DNA of 8,000 nt from Gorillibacterium sp. (GCA_023511325.1 JAIMBU010000076.1:1-8000), one strand, 5' to 3'. Shown: positions 1 to 6,641, numbered from the stretch's first letter. Numbers and translations: made by a program. Notes: generated by a model from the letters alone, not told the origin.

Positions 1-36
1 TCTCATCGACTCATTGTCTCGTAACCATACTTCGTG

Positions 37-45
37 ATTATAGCA
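37..45 (-). promoter_or_regulatory. Extended -10 promoter pointing off the left edge
   Basis: On the minus strand this reads TGCTATAAT, a perfect extended -10 element (TGn followed by TATAAT). No good -35 box is seen 17 bases upstream (ACCATC), which extended -10 promoters tolerate. It lies beyond the terminator hairpins of the M20 peptidase gene, so it probably starts the next minus-strand transcription unit, whose coding region is outside the window. No ribosome binding site or start codon for that gene can be assigned here. Confidence 0.4.
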
Positions 46-110
46 GATTTTCAGCACAAGATGGTGACGCGCTAAATCTGAAGATCAACCCAATAAATCT
101 TTTCGACAAC

Positions 111-137
111 AAAAAGAAGCCCCGCTGGCAGGCGGGG
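111..137 (-). terminator. Rho-independent terminator, second hairpin after the M20 gene
   Basis: Read on the minus strand, a six-pair all-GC stem (CCCCGC at 137-132 pairing with GCGGGG at 125-120) with a six-base loop is followed by CTTCTTTTTG, a good U-tract. The orientation fits termination of transcripts from the MFS transporter and M20 peptidase genes. It is about 170 bases past the peptidase stop, behind another hairpin with a poorer T-tract. Confidence 0.75.
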
Positions 138-174
138 TAGTAAAAATCTATATCAATGGGGGGTACTTTTACTA
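138..174. repeat. Short inverted repeat (TAGTAAAA / TTTTACTA)
   Basis: An eight-base inverted repeat with arms at 138-145 and 167-174 is separated by 21 bases that include a run of six G. It directly abuts the terminator hairpin. It is AT-rich and may be incidental; it could also be part of the terminator's flanking structure. The rest of the 309-base left-end gap holds no reading frame that I can support. Confidence 0.3.
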
Positions 175-257
175 TAAAGCTTCTAGATTAAACGAGGCTT
201 AAAGAAAGCTGAACTTCATCTGAAGATTTGACGTTTACCAACTCAATGCAAACGAAT

Positions 258-287
258 GAATTCCCCGCAGCTTGCTACGGGGAATTC
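258..287 (-). terminator. Long-stem hairpin just after the M20 stop codon
   Basis: A perfect ten-base-pair stem, GAATTCCCCG at 258-267 and CGGGGAATTC at 278-287, encloses a ten-base loop. It starts 22 bases after the peptidase stop codon in the direction of transcription. The sequence after the stem on the minus strand is ATTCGTTTGC, a weak T-tract, so it could act as an inefficient terminator or as a 3'-end stabilising hairpin ahead of the better terminator at 111-137. Confidence 0.6.
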
Positions 288-309
288 GACGGAGAGATAG
301 AAGCATCCG

Positions 310-1665
310 TTAAAGCTTGCGCAGAAATTCGACGATCGTTAGTAACCCTTTATCGAAATTCTCCAGGTTAAAATGCTCGTTTGGCGCATGGAGATTCTCG
401 TCTGGAAGACCAAAGCCCATGAGGACAACCGGAGCTGAAAGCACCCGGGCAAAGGCTTCAACAATCGGAATGGAGCCTCCGTCCTTGGTAAAAACAGGGC
501 GGGTTCCATAAACCTGCTCAAAGGCATCAGCCGCTTTTTGTAGCATGGGTACTGAGGGATCAATGGTATAGGGATTCCCTTTCTCCAATTGGGTCACGGT
601 CACTTTCGCTCCCGTTGGTGTATGCGCTACGATATGCCGTTCAATTTTATCGAGCATGTCCTGCGGGTCCTGCTGATCTACCAAGCGGCAAGTGATCTTG
701 GCATGTGCCTCCCGGGGAATAACCGTTTTCGTGCCTTCTCCTTGAAACCCGCCGTAGACTCCGTTTAGCTCCAGCGTGGGCCTAGCTCCGGTCCGTTCCA
801 CAAAGGAATAACCTTTTTCACCATACAGCGCATCCAGATCAAGGCTTTGGCGAAGTTTGTCTTCATCAACCTTCAGACTGGCAAATTGTGCTCTCATCTC
901 TGCTGAAAGAGCAGTCACCCCTTCGTAAAAACCATCAACGCTGACACGACCCGCTTCATCGTGAAACGATGCCAGCAAAGAAACCAGCGCATGAAGCGAA
1001 TTGGGAACGCCGCCACCAAAGCTGCCTGAATGCAGGTCGGTATTCGCCGTTTGTACCGCCACTTCAAGCGAGCAGAGTCCGCGGAGACCAATGCAGATGC
1101 CGGGTCTGCCTCGATCCAGCATCTCCGTGTCGGAGATCAATACAACATCAGCAGCCAGCGCCTCCTTGTGAGTCTCCAGAAACGGCAGCAAGTTGGGACT
1201 GGTAATCTCCTCTTCGCCCTCAATACATAACTTAATATTGACCGGAAGCGTCTTCTCCAACTGGAGAATAGCTTCTACGGCCTTGATATGTAGGAAAAGC
1301 TGACCTTTGTCATCAGTTGCTCCTCGAGCAAAAAGCTTACCGTCACGAATCGTTGGCTCAAAAGGAGGGGTTTCCCACAAAGCTAGCGGGTCAACCGGCT
1401 GCACATCATAATGGCCGTAGACAAGCACCGTTGGCTTACCTGGCGCATGCAAATAATCGGCACGGACGATCGGATGTCCTGCTGTTTGATGAATTTCGAC
1501 ATGCTCCAGCCCTGCGCGTCTGAGTGCATCTGCCACCCAGTCCGCTGCTTTGCTGACGTCTGCTTTGTGCTCCGACAACGAGGAAATACTGGGAATGGTC
1601 AACCATTCCTTCAATTCGTCGATCTGCTCAGCTCTCTTTTGCGCAAAATATGTTGTGTAATTCAT
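310..1665 (-). CDS. M20-family zinc dipeptidase (ArgE/DapE/ACY1/CPG2 type)
   Basis: A 451-residue cytoplasmic metallopeptidase expected to cleave dipeptides or similar N-acyl amino acids with two metal ions. The family signature is complete: metal ligands and adjacent catalytic Asp in GHYDVQP (His85, Asp87), the bridging Asp in GATDDKG (118), the EGEEE motif (Glu152 as general base, Glu153 as ligand), Asp179 in SDTE, and the C-terminal ligand His426 in ENLHAPNE. The dimerisation (lid) domain lies at about residues 190-350 and carries the conserved LHSG His212. There is no signal peptide. I chose the ATG at 1665 because AAGGAGG sits five bases upstream; the longer frame opening at 1731 would overlap the end of the upstream gene and lacks a comparable site. 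It lies 49 bases after the MFS transporter gene and is probably cotranscribed with it. Substrate is unknown; nonspecific dipeptidase is the safest reading. Confidence 0.93.
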   Translation of the reverse strand: MNYTTYFAQKRAEQIDELKEWLTIPSISSLSEHKADVSKAADWVADALRRAGLEHVEIHQTAGHPIVRADYLHAPGKPTVLVYGHYDVQPVDPLALWETPPFEPTIRDGKLFARGATDDKGQLFLHIKAVEAILQLEKTLPVNIKLCIEGEEEITSPNLLPFLETHKEALAADVVLISDTEMLDRGRPGICIGLRGLCSLEVAVQTANTDLHSGSFGGGVPNSLHALVSLLASFHDEAGRVSVDGFYEGVTALSAEMRAQFASLKVDEDKLRQSLDLDALYGEKGYSFVERTGARPTLELNGVYGGFQGEGTKTVIPREAHAKITCRLVDQQDPQDMLDKIERHIVAHTPTGAKVTVTQLEKGNPYTIDPSVPMLQKAADAFEQVYGTRPVFTKDGGSIPIVEAFARVLSAPVVLMGFGLPDENLHAPNEHFNLENFDKGLLTIVEFLRKL

Positions 1666-1714
1666 CGTATCCTCCTTGTGTGTATATATTTCTATTCTCT
1701 CCGTTAAACCAGAT

Positions 1715-2926
1715 TTAACTATCCGCAGCATCGACTTGGACTTCTGGACGGGTTGATGGCTCCAGCTTGGACCAGTAGGCGTAGCCCATAGTTAGTAAAA
1801 GCAGCGCACCTGTTGCCCAAAAGACACTGTGAATGCTAAAAGTACCACTGATTGCTCCGCCGATTAGCGGACCCAACATACTACCCAACTGATTAGCAGT
1901 TTGGTTCAACCCGAAGGCTGTACCGCGAAAATCTGGAGCTGTCGCACGCACGACCATCCCGTTTAAGGCAGGGAATACCGCGCAGAAAAAGATTCCGTAA
2001 ATAAAGCGAACAATCGAAAAGCCCCAGATGGTATGAAAGGGAATCTGCGCCAGTGTCCAAATACCGCCGAATAGCAGCCCAATCAGTAGCACCTTCCGAA
2101 ACCCTACCTGATCTGCCCATCTACCCCAGCGAGGAGCAAATATAATCGCAGCTACCCCCGATAGTGAAAAGACGACGCCCGCCAGCAGTGAGGCGTCTTT
2201 GACGGAACCGCCGATTTCTACTATATATAAGGTAAGCACAGGCTCAATCGTCATGACCGATAGCGAGGTCAGCATCGTCAGCAGCAAGACATTCATCAAG
2301 GGGCGATTTATCGCAGCCTTCTTGAGCGAAGCCAAGATTGAGCTACGCTGCTTGGCAGCGACAAACTTCTCTTCCTTGACCCAGAATACCACAAGCAACG
2401 TTGCAAAAAAAACCATCACACCCGCACTGGCGAATGCGATGCGGTTACTCATCACCCGGGCGATCACACCTCCAAGCAGCGGTCCCATAATGCCCCCTGT
2501 TGCCGTGGCGGTTGAAATCGTCGATAAAGCATAGCCCACTTTGTCATCCGGCGTATTGGTACCGATCAAAGCGATGGAGCCGGGAATGAAACCTGACAAT
2601 AACCCCTGACAAATCCTGAGCGCCAGTAGCTGGTAAGGACTCGTCACGAAGGCAGTTAGGAAATAAACGACAAAAAGCACGAAACCCGCACGGATGATCA
2701 TCGGCTTCCGACCGTACTTATCTGCCAAGGAACCCCAATATGGGGATGAGATCGCACCCGCCAGAAAAGCGGCACTGAATAGCAACCCGGACCACATCTC
2801 AACATTCTCGTGCACGCCGATCTGAAGCAGAAACAACGGTAAAAAAGGAATAACCATAGAAAAACTAGCCGAAGTGATAAAACAGCCAAACCAGAGCATT
2901 AATAAATTTCTTCTCCAAATCTCCAT
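1715..2926 (-). CDS. MFS transporter, MdtG-like drug/H+ antiporter (DHA1)
   Basis: A 403-residue integral membrane protein with the length and hydrophobicity of a 12-helix major facilitator. Motif A between helices 2 and 3 is present as GSLADKYGRKP (residues 65-75), and the antiporter motif C in helix 5 is present as GGIMGPLLGG (144-153). The hydrophilic central loop is at about 183-208. The start WRRNLLMLWFGCFIT and the SFSMVIPFLPLF segment resemble E. coli MdtG, a proton-driven exporter of fosfomycin and deoxycholate, as I remember that sequence. The ATG at 2926 is preceded by a purine-rich AAAGAGAGAAAAAAG stretch, a rather weak ribosome binding site. It is followed after 49 bases by the dipeptidase gene. 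Export of a toxic compound is the likely role; the actual substrate cannot be read from the sequence, and a sugar-efflux function is not excluded. Confidence 0.9.
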   Translation of the reverse strand: MEIWRRNLLMLWFGCFITSASFSMVIPFLPLFLLQIGVHENVEMWSGLLFSAAFLAGAISSPYWGSLADKYGRKPMIIRAGFVLFVVYFLTAFVTSPYQLLALRICQGLLSGFIPGSIALIGTNTPDDKVGYALSTISTATATGGIMGPLLGGVIARVMSNRIAFASAGVMVFFATLLVVFWVKEEKFVAAKQRSSILASLKKAAINRPLMNVLLLTMLTSLSVMTIEPVLTLYIVEIGGSVKDASLLAGVVFSLSGVAAIIFAPRWGRWADQVGFRKVLLIGLLFGGIWTLAQIPFHTIWGFSIVRFIYGIFFCAVFPALNGMVVRATAPDFRGTAFGLNQTANQLGSMLGPLIGGAISGTFSIHSVFWATGALLLLTMGYAYWSKLEPSTRPEVQVDAADS

Positions 2927-2971
2927 TCTTTTTTCTCTCTTTCTTGTTGTAAAATTTTCTTCGTTACTTTA

Positions 2972-3000
2972 ATTATACACCAATTGCCAATAAATTCGAG
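2972..3000 (-). promoter_or_regulatory. Candidate promoter of the MFS-dipeptidase unit
   Basis: The minus strand carries a perfect TATAAT at 2977-2972, 45 bases before the MFS start codon. The position 17 bases upstream reads CTCGAA, a poor -35 match, so the promoter would be weak or activator-dependent. No other promoter candidate is visible in the 240-base gap between the MFS gene and the YCII gene; apart from this and the hairpin at 3049-3087 I see nothing in that gap. Confidence 0.4.
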
Positions 3001-3048
3001 TTCTCCATGCGGTTTGCGGAGCATACCATTCCATTTATATAGCAAGAA

Positions 3049-3087
3049 ACGTATTCCCACTACCCCCTTGGGTCAGCGGGAATACGT
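3049..3087 (-). terminator. Hairpin terminator after the YCII gene
   Basis: A perfect ten-base-pair stem (ACGTATTCCC at 3049-3058 with GGGAATACGT at 3078-3087) encloses a second small stem, ACCC at 3062-3065 with GGGT at 3070-3073. On the minus strand the stem is followed by TTCTTGCTATA, a modest T-tract; on the plus strand it is followed by ATTTTATCC. It sits about 80 bases after the YCII stop and before the MFS promoter, so it probably separates the two transcription units. Confidence 0.6.
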
Positions 3088-3166
3088 ATTTTATCCAGTC
3101 TATAACGGTCTGTCGTTAGTCTAAATTAGCCAAATATATGGCAACAAGGCATCATACCCGAGAAAG

Positions 3167-3481
3167 CTATTCCAGCACCCCGAGATGCTTATTGCCTTGA
3201 TGCGATAATCCCCAAGTGCGCAGCTCATAGCTCTCGACTCCCGACTTTACAAAAGGATCGCACTCAGCAATTTCCTTGGCTGCGTCGTAGCTCTCTGCAC
3301 GAATAATAACCATACCGCCCGGATAATCTCCAAATGGACCGCATAATACAAGTTGTCCTTGCTGCTCTAATTGCACTAGGTGAAGAACATGCTCGTGAAC
3401 CAACGGGCCGGTTTTATTCTTGTCAGGATTGTTATGTAGCAATATAACATAAAGGGTATCATCTGTTGCCGCTTGCACCAT
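3167..3481 (-). CDS. YCII-family small protein
   Basis: A 104-residue protein of the YCII (YciI-like) family, a dimeric alpha-beta ferredoxin-like fold. The family pattern is visible: an N-terminal strand YVILLHNN (11-18), helix HVLHLVQLEQQGQLVLCGPF with the conserved His34 and the Gly-Pro pair, a second strand GGMVIIRA (55-62), the AAKEIAECDPFVKSGV segment with conserved Asp75, and a final strand YELRTWGL (85-92). Members have been proposed as small enzymes or as fusion partners of other enzymes, but most have no assigned reaction, and none can be assigned here. The ATG at 3481 is preceded by AAGAGGTG six bases upstream. It follows the GH43 gene by 64 bases with no terminator between them, so cotranscription is likely. 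Confidence 0.85.
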   Translation of the reverse strand: MVQAATDDTLYVILLHNNPDKNKTGPLVHEHVLHLVQLEQQGQLVLCGPFGDYPGGMVIIRAESYDAAKEIAECDPFVKSGVESYELRTWGLSHQGNKHLGVLE

Positions 3482-3545
3482 TCCTCACACCTCTTAAATG
3501 AATAGTAAATGCATTTTTCTTACAAGGCTTAGCTTATCAGCATTC

Positions 3546-4478
3546 TCATAACGGATGAGTATCAGGCCCATTGAATGTCATCTGCACAGGTTTGATCAAG
3601 CCAGCTTGATCAAATTCAAGCTTATCTATACATACCTCGCGATGATTGGCATCAGTTTCAGTGAGTGGCCTCCGGTGGTAGACAATGTACCATTCATCTG
3701 TTCCTGGGATTTGGAGCATCCCATGATGCCCGGCACCTGTTGCGATTTCAGGGTCTTGTGCAAGGATCTTGTCCACTCGTTTGAAGGGGCCTATAGGAGA
3801 ATCCGCTATCGCATAAGCAACAGAATAGCCGGGTCCAGTCCAGCCGCCCTCCGACCACATGAAATAATAGTGACCATCCCGCTTGATCATACAGGGTCCC
3901 TCAACAAACTTCTCTGGTGTAATTTCCTTATACACCTCTCCATCCGCAAACGCAGCGATACTGATCATGTCCTCATTAAGCTTGACTACATTGCAATGTC
4001 CCCAGCCTCCGTAATACAAATAGGCGCTGCCATCATCATCAATGAAAACATGCGGATCAATGGGCTGGGCTCCGTGGTGAAATTGATCAATCAGTGGCTT
4101 GCCGATAGCATCCCGGAAAGGCCCCTCCGGATGGTCTGCTACAGCGACGCCAATCCCTCCGTACTCTTCATTGCTTTGGATATCATTAGCGGCAAAATAA
4201 TAGTAATACTTACCCTTTATCTCCGTCGGAGATGGCGCCCACATGGCAAGTCTTGCCCAAGATATATCCTTCATCTCCAATATCCGTTCAGCCTTTGTCC
4301 AGTGAATCAGATCATCAGAGTAAAATGCATCAAAAAAAGTCTGTTCCTCGTAAGGGGCTGAATAAGTTGGGTAGATCCAGTATTGTCCGGCAAAGAGACG
4401 TGCCTCCGGGTCTGCATACCATCCTGAAAAGACTGGATTACCCGCTTGCTTGTGAACCGTGTGATCACTCACTTCCAT
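3546..4478 (-). CDS. Glycoside hydrolase family 43, intracellular arabinosidase/xylosidase
   Basis: A 310-residue single-domain five-bladed beta-propeller glycosidase. The three GH43 acidic residues can be placed: catalytic base Asp23 in WYADPEA, the pKa-tuning Asp141 in QPIDPHVFIDDDG, and catalytic acid Glu193 in KFVEGPCM. The late GAGHHGM segment (His251/252), typically near a structural metal, and YIVYHRR are also family hallmarks. There is no signal peptide and no carbohydrate-binding domain, so it should act in the cytoplasm on imported oligosaccharides. The family covers alpha-L-arabinofuranosidase, endo-arabinanase and beta-xylosidase activities; I cannot choose among them. Start choice: the ATG at 4493 overlaps the AAGGAGG itself, so I use the ATG at 4478, three bases after AGGAGG; a GTG at 4472 with better spacing is a third possibility. 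It is preceded by a promoter with an operator-like palindrome and followed by the YCII gene. Confidence 0.9.
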   Translation of the reverse strand: MEVSDHTVHKQAGNPVFSGWYADPEARLFAGQYWIYPTYSAPYEEQTFFDAFYSDDLIHWTKAERILEMKDISWARLAMWAPSPTEIKGKYYYYFAANDIQSNEEYGGIGVAVADHPEGPFRDAIGKPLIDQFHHGAQPIDPHVFIDDDGSAYLYYGGWGHCNVVKLNEDMISIAAFADGEVYKEITPEKFVEGPCMIKRDGHYYFMWSEGGWTGPGYSVAYAIADSPIGPFKRVDKILAQDPEIATGAGHHGMLQIPGTDEWYIVYHRRPLTETDANHREVCIDKLEFDQAGLIKPVQMTFNGPDTHPL

Positions 4479-4492
4479 TTCCCTCCTTTGCA

Positions 4493-4504
4493 TAACACGT
4501 GTTA
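4493..4504. promoter_or_regulatory. Operator-like perfect palindrome TAACACGTGTTA
   Basis: A 12-base perfect palindrome lies between the -10 box and the ribosome binding site of the GH43 gene, starting where transcription should begin (seven bases downstream of the -10). Sugar-responsive repressors commonly bind such CpG-centred palindromes at this position to block initiation. The sequence is not a close match to the catabolite-control cre consensus. A dedicated LacI-, GntR- or TetR-type repressor is inferred, not shown. Confidence 0.5.
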
Positions 4505-4510
4505 CTAAAC

Positions 4511-4539
4511 ATTATAAACGTTACAGCGCCATCGTTCTA
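4511..4539 (-). promoter_or_regulatory. Promoter of the GH43-YCII unit
   Basis: The minus strand has a perfect TATAAT at 4516-4511 and, 17 bases upstream, TAGAAC at 4539-4534 as a poor -35 (three of six matches). Predicted initiation near 4504 gives a leader of about 26 bases that contains the palindrome and the AAGGAGG. The weak -35 fits a regulated promoter. Confidence 0.5.
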
Positions 4540-4570
4540 TAACAGAATTCTCGATTTATTTACGTGAGGC

Positions 4571-4687
4571 TAGTTGCTTTTCGAACGATTAAGTGAAGCA
4601 GCATTTGAACTAATAAATGAATTAGCATTTACAGCAACGAGGAGTTAGTTGCCTGTATTTAAGTGAAGCAGCATTTACAGCAACGAG
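4571..4687. repeat. Cluster of interleaved direct repeats in the GH43 upstream gap
   Basis: Two 18-base direct repeats overlap one another here. TTAAGTGAAGCAGCATTT occurs at 4589-4606 and 4659-4676, exactly 70 bases apart. AGCATTTACAGCAACGAG occurs at 4624-4641 and 4670-4687, 46 bases apart. A shorter TAGTTGC precedes each copy of the first repeat (4571-4577 and 4646-4652). The last unit can fold: GTTGCCTGTA at 4648-4657 pairs, with a bulge, with TACAGCAAC at 4677-4685. The pattern suggests two to three degenerate copies of one roughly 40-base unit. No reading frame is convincing here. It may be a chromosomal intergenic repeat family or a repeated protein-binding site upstream of GH43. Confidence 0.8.
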
Positions 4688-4708
4688 TTTGTTCTTGTAT
4701 AGAATACA

Positions 4709-4747
4709 CAAAACCAGCCCAGGGTATCTTGTCCCGCGCTGGTTTTG
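4709..4747 (-). terminator. Rho-independent terminator after the IolW-like gene
   Basis: A ten-base-pair stem, CAAAACCAGC at 4709-4718 with GCTGGTTTTG at 4738-4747, encloses an inner GGG/CCC pairing (4722-4724 with 4733-4735). Because the stem ends in A/T runs on both sides it can work in either direction; on the minus strand it gives GGCTGGTTTTGTGTATTC. It lies about 80 bases after the stop of the dehydrogenase gene and closes the three-gene set. Confidence 0.8.
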
Positions 4748-4825
4748 CAATCGTCTTTGAAGTTGGAAATCCACCTGCTTCAAGGTAACGGGATCGCTCT
4801 CTCCGTCATCTTGTTCACACTCTTT

Positions 4826-5878
4826 TTACCTAAGTACTACAACACGCCTGGTTCGGCTACTTTCAAGTGCTGCTTCGATCACATACATCACCTGAAGTGC
4901 TTCTTCTGGTTTAATCGGTGGCCGCTCATTCTTCAACAGCGCATCTCGTATGCCTGCATAATAATAGGGATAATTGCCGGGAACCGATTCGACTCTGCCG
5001 ATTGTCGGCACCCCAGTGTGAATGGTGTTGAGGAGTCCCCAGTCAGAGGAAGGTTCCTTGCCCCAGTCCTGCTCGAGTGGACTTATCCCGCTGCTGAGCG
5101 CTTTCTCTTGCGGGTCAATCCCATATTTCACAAAAGATCCCGCGGTCCCATGCACGATAAACCGTGGTCCAGGCTCACGAACAAGACAGCTACTCTTCAA
5201 TATAGCCTTAATCTCGCCAAAATCAAGGATTAGCTCAAAATAATCATCCGTAGGAGCACCGGCGCGTTGCCTGCGGATATCAGCAAAGACGGTTAACGGC
5301 TGACCAAAAAGCAAAAGTGCTTGATCGATCAGATGAGGACCCAAATCATACAAAATACCTGAACCCGGCTCATCTTGATTGCGCCAGTCCTGATGATCGA
5401 TCTCTGGCGTGAATCGGTCGAAATGAGATTCAAATTCCACTACACGACCAAGCTTCCCTTCAGCAATGACTTGCTGCACCGTGAGAAAATCAGTATCCCA
5501 TCTCCGATTATGAAATACCGACAGCAGCAGACCTTGACGTTTAGCAAGCGAAATACAAGCCTCTGCTTCTTCGGTTGATACCATAAACGGCTTATCCACG
5601 ACTACATGCTTTCCGCTCTGGAGAGCTATTTGCACCATGGACGCATGCGTCCGATTCGGGGTTGCCACCACGACAAGGGAAATGGCCGGATCGGTAAATA
5701 GTTCCTCCGCATGCTCGACCACCTTCACATCACTAGGCAACTTCTGGCGAGCCTCTGAACCAGACAAAGATGCGACAGCTTCAAGCCGCAAACCAACGGT
5801 CGAGAGGATCAAGGGTGCGTGAAAGACTTGGCCGGAGAATCCATAACCAATTAATCCCACACCGATTGGCTTATTCAT
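4826..5878 (-). CDS. Gfo/Idh/MocA oxidoreductase, IolW/YdgJ-like (scyllo-inositol dehydrogenase type)
   Basis: A 350-residue soluble NAD(P)-dependent dehydrogenase. The N-terminal Rossmann domain opens with GLIGYGFSG (residues 8-16) and includes VVVATPNRTH (69-78). The active-site Lys96 is in VVDKPF (EKP in most relatives). The C-terminal domain has the catalytic-region motif YDLGPHLID with Asp178 and His182. Segments such as VFHNRRWDTDFLT, GILYDLG, FVKYGIDPQE and IEAALESS closely resemble B. subtilis IolW (YvaA), an NADP-dependent scyllo-inositol dehydrogenase, and E. coli YdgJ, as I remember them. Activity on scyllo-inositol/scyllo-inosose or a similar cyclic polyol is therefore the best guess. 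The ATG at 5878 follows AGGGGGAG by nine bases. It is the last gene after VOC and SDR, 61 bases downstream of the SDR, with a candidate promoter of its own in that gap. Confidence 0.9.
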   Translation of the reverse strand: MNKPIGVGLIGYGFSGQVFHAPLILSTVGLRLEAVASLSGSEARQKLPSDVKVVEHAEELFTDPAISLVVVATPNRTHASMVQIALQSGKHVVVDKPFMVSTEEAEACISLAKRQGLLLSVFHNRRWDTDFLTVQQVIAEGKLGRVVEFESHFDRFTPEIDHQDWRNQDEPGSGILYDLGPHLIDQALLLFGQPLTVFADIRRQRAGAPTDDYFELILDFGEIKAILKSSCLVREPGPRFIVHGTAGSFVKYGIDPQEKALSSGISPLEQDWGKEPSSDWGLLNTIHTGVPTIGRVESVPGNYPYYYAGIRDALLKNERPPIKPEEALQVMYVIEAALESSRTRRVVVLR

Positions 5879-5915
5879 AAAAACAAACTCCCCCTGACTT
5901 GTTTATCATTTTCTA

Positions 5916-5944
5916 ATTATAGTATCCGTTGAAATCATTTTAAT
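5916..5944 (-). promoter_or_regulatory. Candidate internal promoter of the IolW-like gene
   Basis: A perfect TATAAT lies at 5921-5916 on the minus strand, 37 bases before the start codon. The -35 position 17 bases upstream reads ATTAAA (three of six matches) and overlaps the stop codon of the SDR gene. It may allow the dehydrogenase to be expressed independently of the two genes ahead of it. Confidence 0.45.
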
Positions 5945-6641
5945 AAGGCATCGCTTTTCCGTTGTGATCAATCAGTAAGGCATCGCTCGCCGTGACCTTG
6001 CCTTCAATAAGATTAAGGATACCCTGCGCGGCGTCCTCTGGTTTACCTGGCGCTTTCTCTCCCCCCATTGGGGTCCGTATCCAGCCAGGATGTAGCGCGA
6101 GCACCTTAAAGCCCTGCGAAGAAAGCTCTTTGCGCAATTGTGCCGTAAAATAAGTCAGGGCATTCTTGGACAAAGCATACGGATAATCGCCACCATAAGC
6201 TCCAGATAAGGTGCCTGCCTCTGAACTAATATTGAGGATGCAGGGCTGAGCAGATTTACGAAGCAGCGGCAGAAAATGCTTGATCACCTTCATTGGTCCA
6301 TACAGATTCGTCAGAAACGTTGTTTCCAGTGCGCTAAAGTCCAAGTCCTCGATCTTTTGATCACGGGCCAGCAAAATGGCTGCATTATTGACGATAACGT
6401 CCAAACTGCCCCACTCTGCTGTTATCGCATCCTTAACTTCGGCGATAGAGGTTTCCTCGTTCACATCCATCGGAAGGATTCGTAGCAATTTCGCTTGTTC
6501 ATTGTTTGCCAGCTCCCGCAGTTCATCGCATCCGCTAACCGCATTTCTCACACCGGCCGCCACACGATGACCGCGAGCCAAGGCCTCTTTTACCAATTCG
6601 TAACCTAATCCACGTGCTGCCCCTGTTATCAGAATATTCAA
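5940..6641 (-). CDS. Short-chain dehydrogenase/reductase, sniffer/C-factor-like
   Basis: A 233-residue classical SDR, a cytoplasmic NAD(P)-dependent carbonyl reductase or alcohol dehydrogenase. The cofactor loop TGAARGLG is at residues 6-13 and NNAA at 85-88. The catalytic set is complete: Asn112, Ser139 or Ser140 in NISSEAG, and Tyr155 with Lys159 in YALSK. The segment LHPGWIRTPMGG (183-194) and the short length are typical of the sniffer/C-factor-like carbonyl reductases. The start codon is TTG at 6641: no ATG or GTG lies nearby in frame, the N-terminus then begins right at the Rossmann strand (NILITGAARG), and AAAGGGG sits nine bases upstream. It follows the VOC gene by 48 bases and precedes the IolW-like gene by 61. 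The substrate is not readable from the sequence. Confidence 0.9.
   Translation of the reverse strand: MNILITGAARGLGYELVKEALARGHRVAAGVRNAVSGCDELRELANNEQAKLLRILPMDVNEETSIAEVKDAITAEWGSLDVIVNNAAILLARDQKIEDLDFSALETTFLTNLYGPMKVIKHFLPLLRKSAQPCILNISSEAGTLSGAYGGDYPYALSKNALTYFTAQLRKELSSQGFKVLALHPGWIRTPMGGEKAPGKPEDAAQGILNLIEGKVTASDALLIDHNGKAMPY

Noticed and set aside
231..243. Possible cre-like sequence GGTAAACGTCAAAT (minus strand) after the M20 gene
   Set aside because: Several consensus positions fail and the site lies downstream of a gene near terminators, not at a promoter.
1666..1731. N-terminal extension of the M20 peptidase to 1731
   Set aside because: It overlaps the end of the MFS gene, lacks a good ribosome binding site, and the family N-terminus fits the ATG at 1665, which has a strong AAGGAGG.
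3555..4361. 268-codon open frame on the plus strand opposite GH43
   Set aside because: It lies wholly inside the GH43 gene on the other strand, has no recognisable domain and no ribosome binding site; it is an antisense shadow.
4513..4526. Possible catabolite-repression cre site around AAACGTTA upstream of GH43
   Set aside because: Only the central AACGTT is symmetric; the outer positions of the cre consensus do not match in either orientation.
4757..4783. Small hairpin TTGAAG/CTTCAA between the IolW-like stop and its terminator
   Set aside because: Short six-pair stem with no T-tract; the neighbouring ten-pair hairpin explains termination better.
4745..5233. 162-codon open frame on the plus strand overlapping the IolW-like gene
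   Set aside because: Most of it is antisense to a well-supported dehydrogenase and the protein has no recognisable composition or motif.
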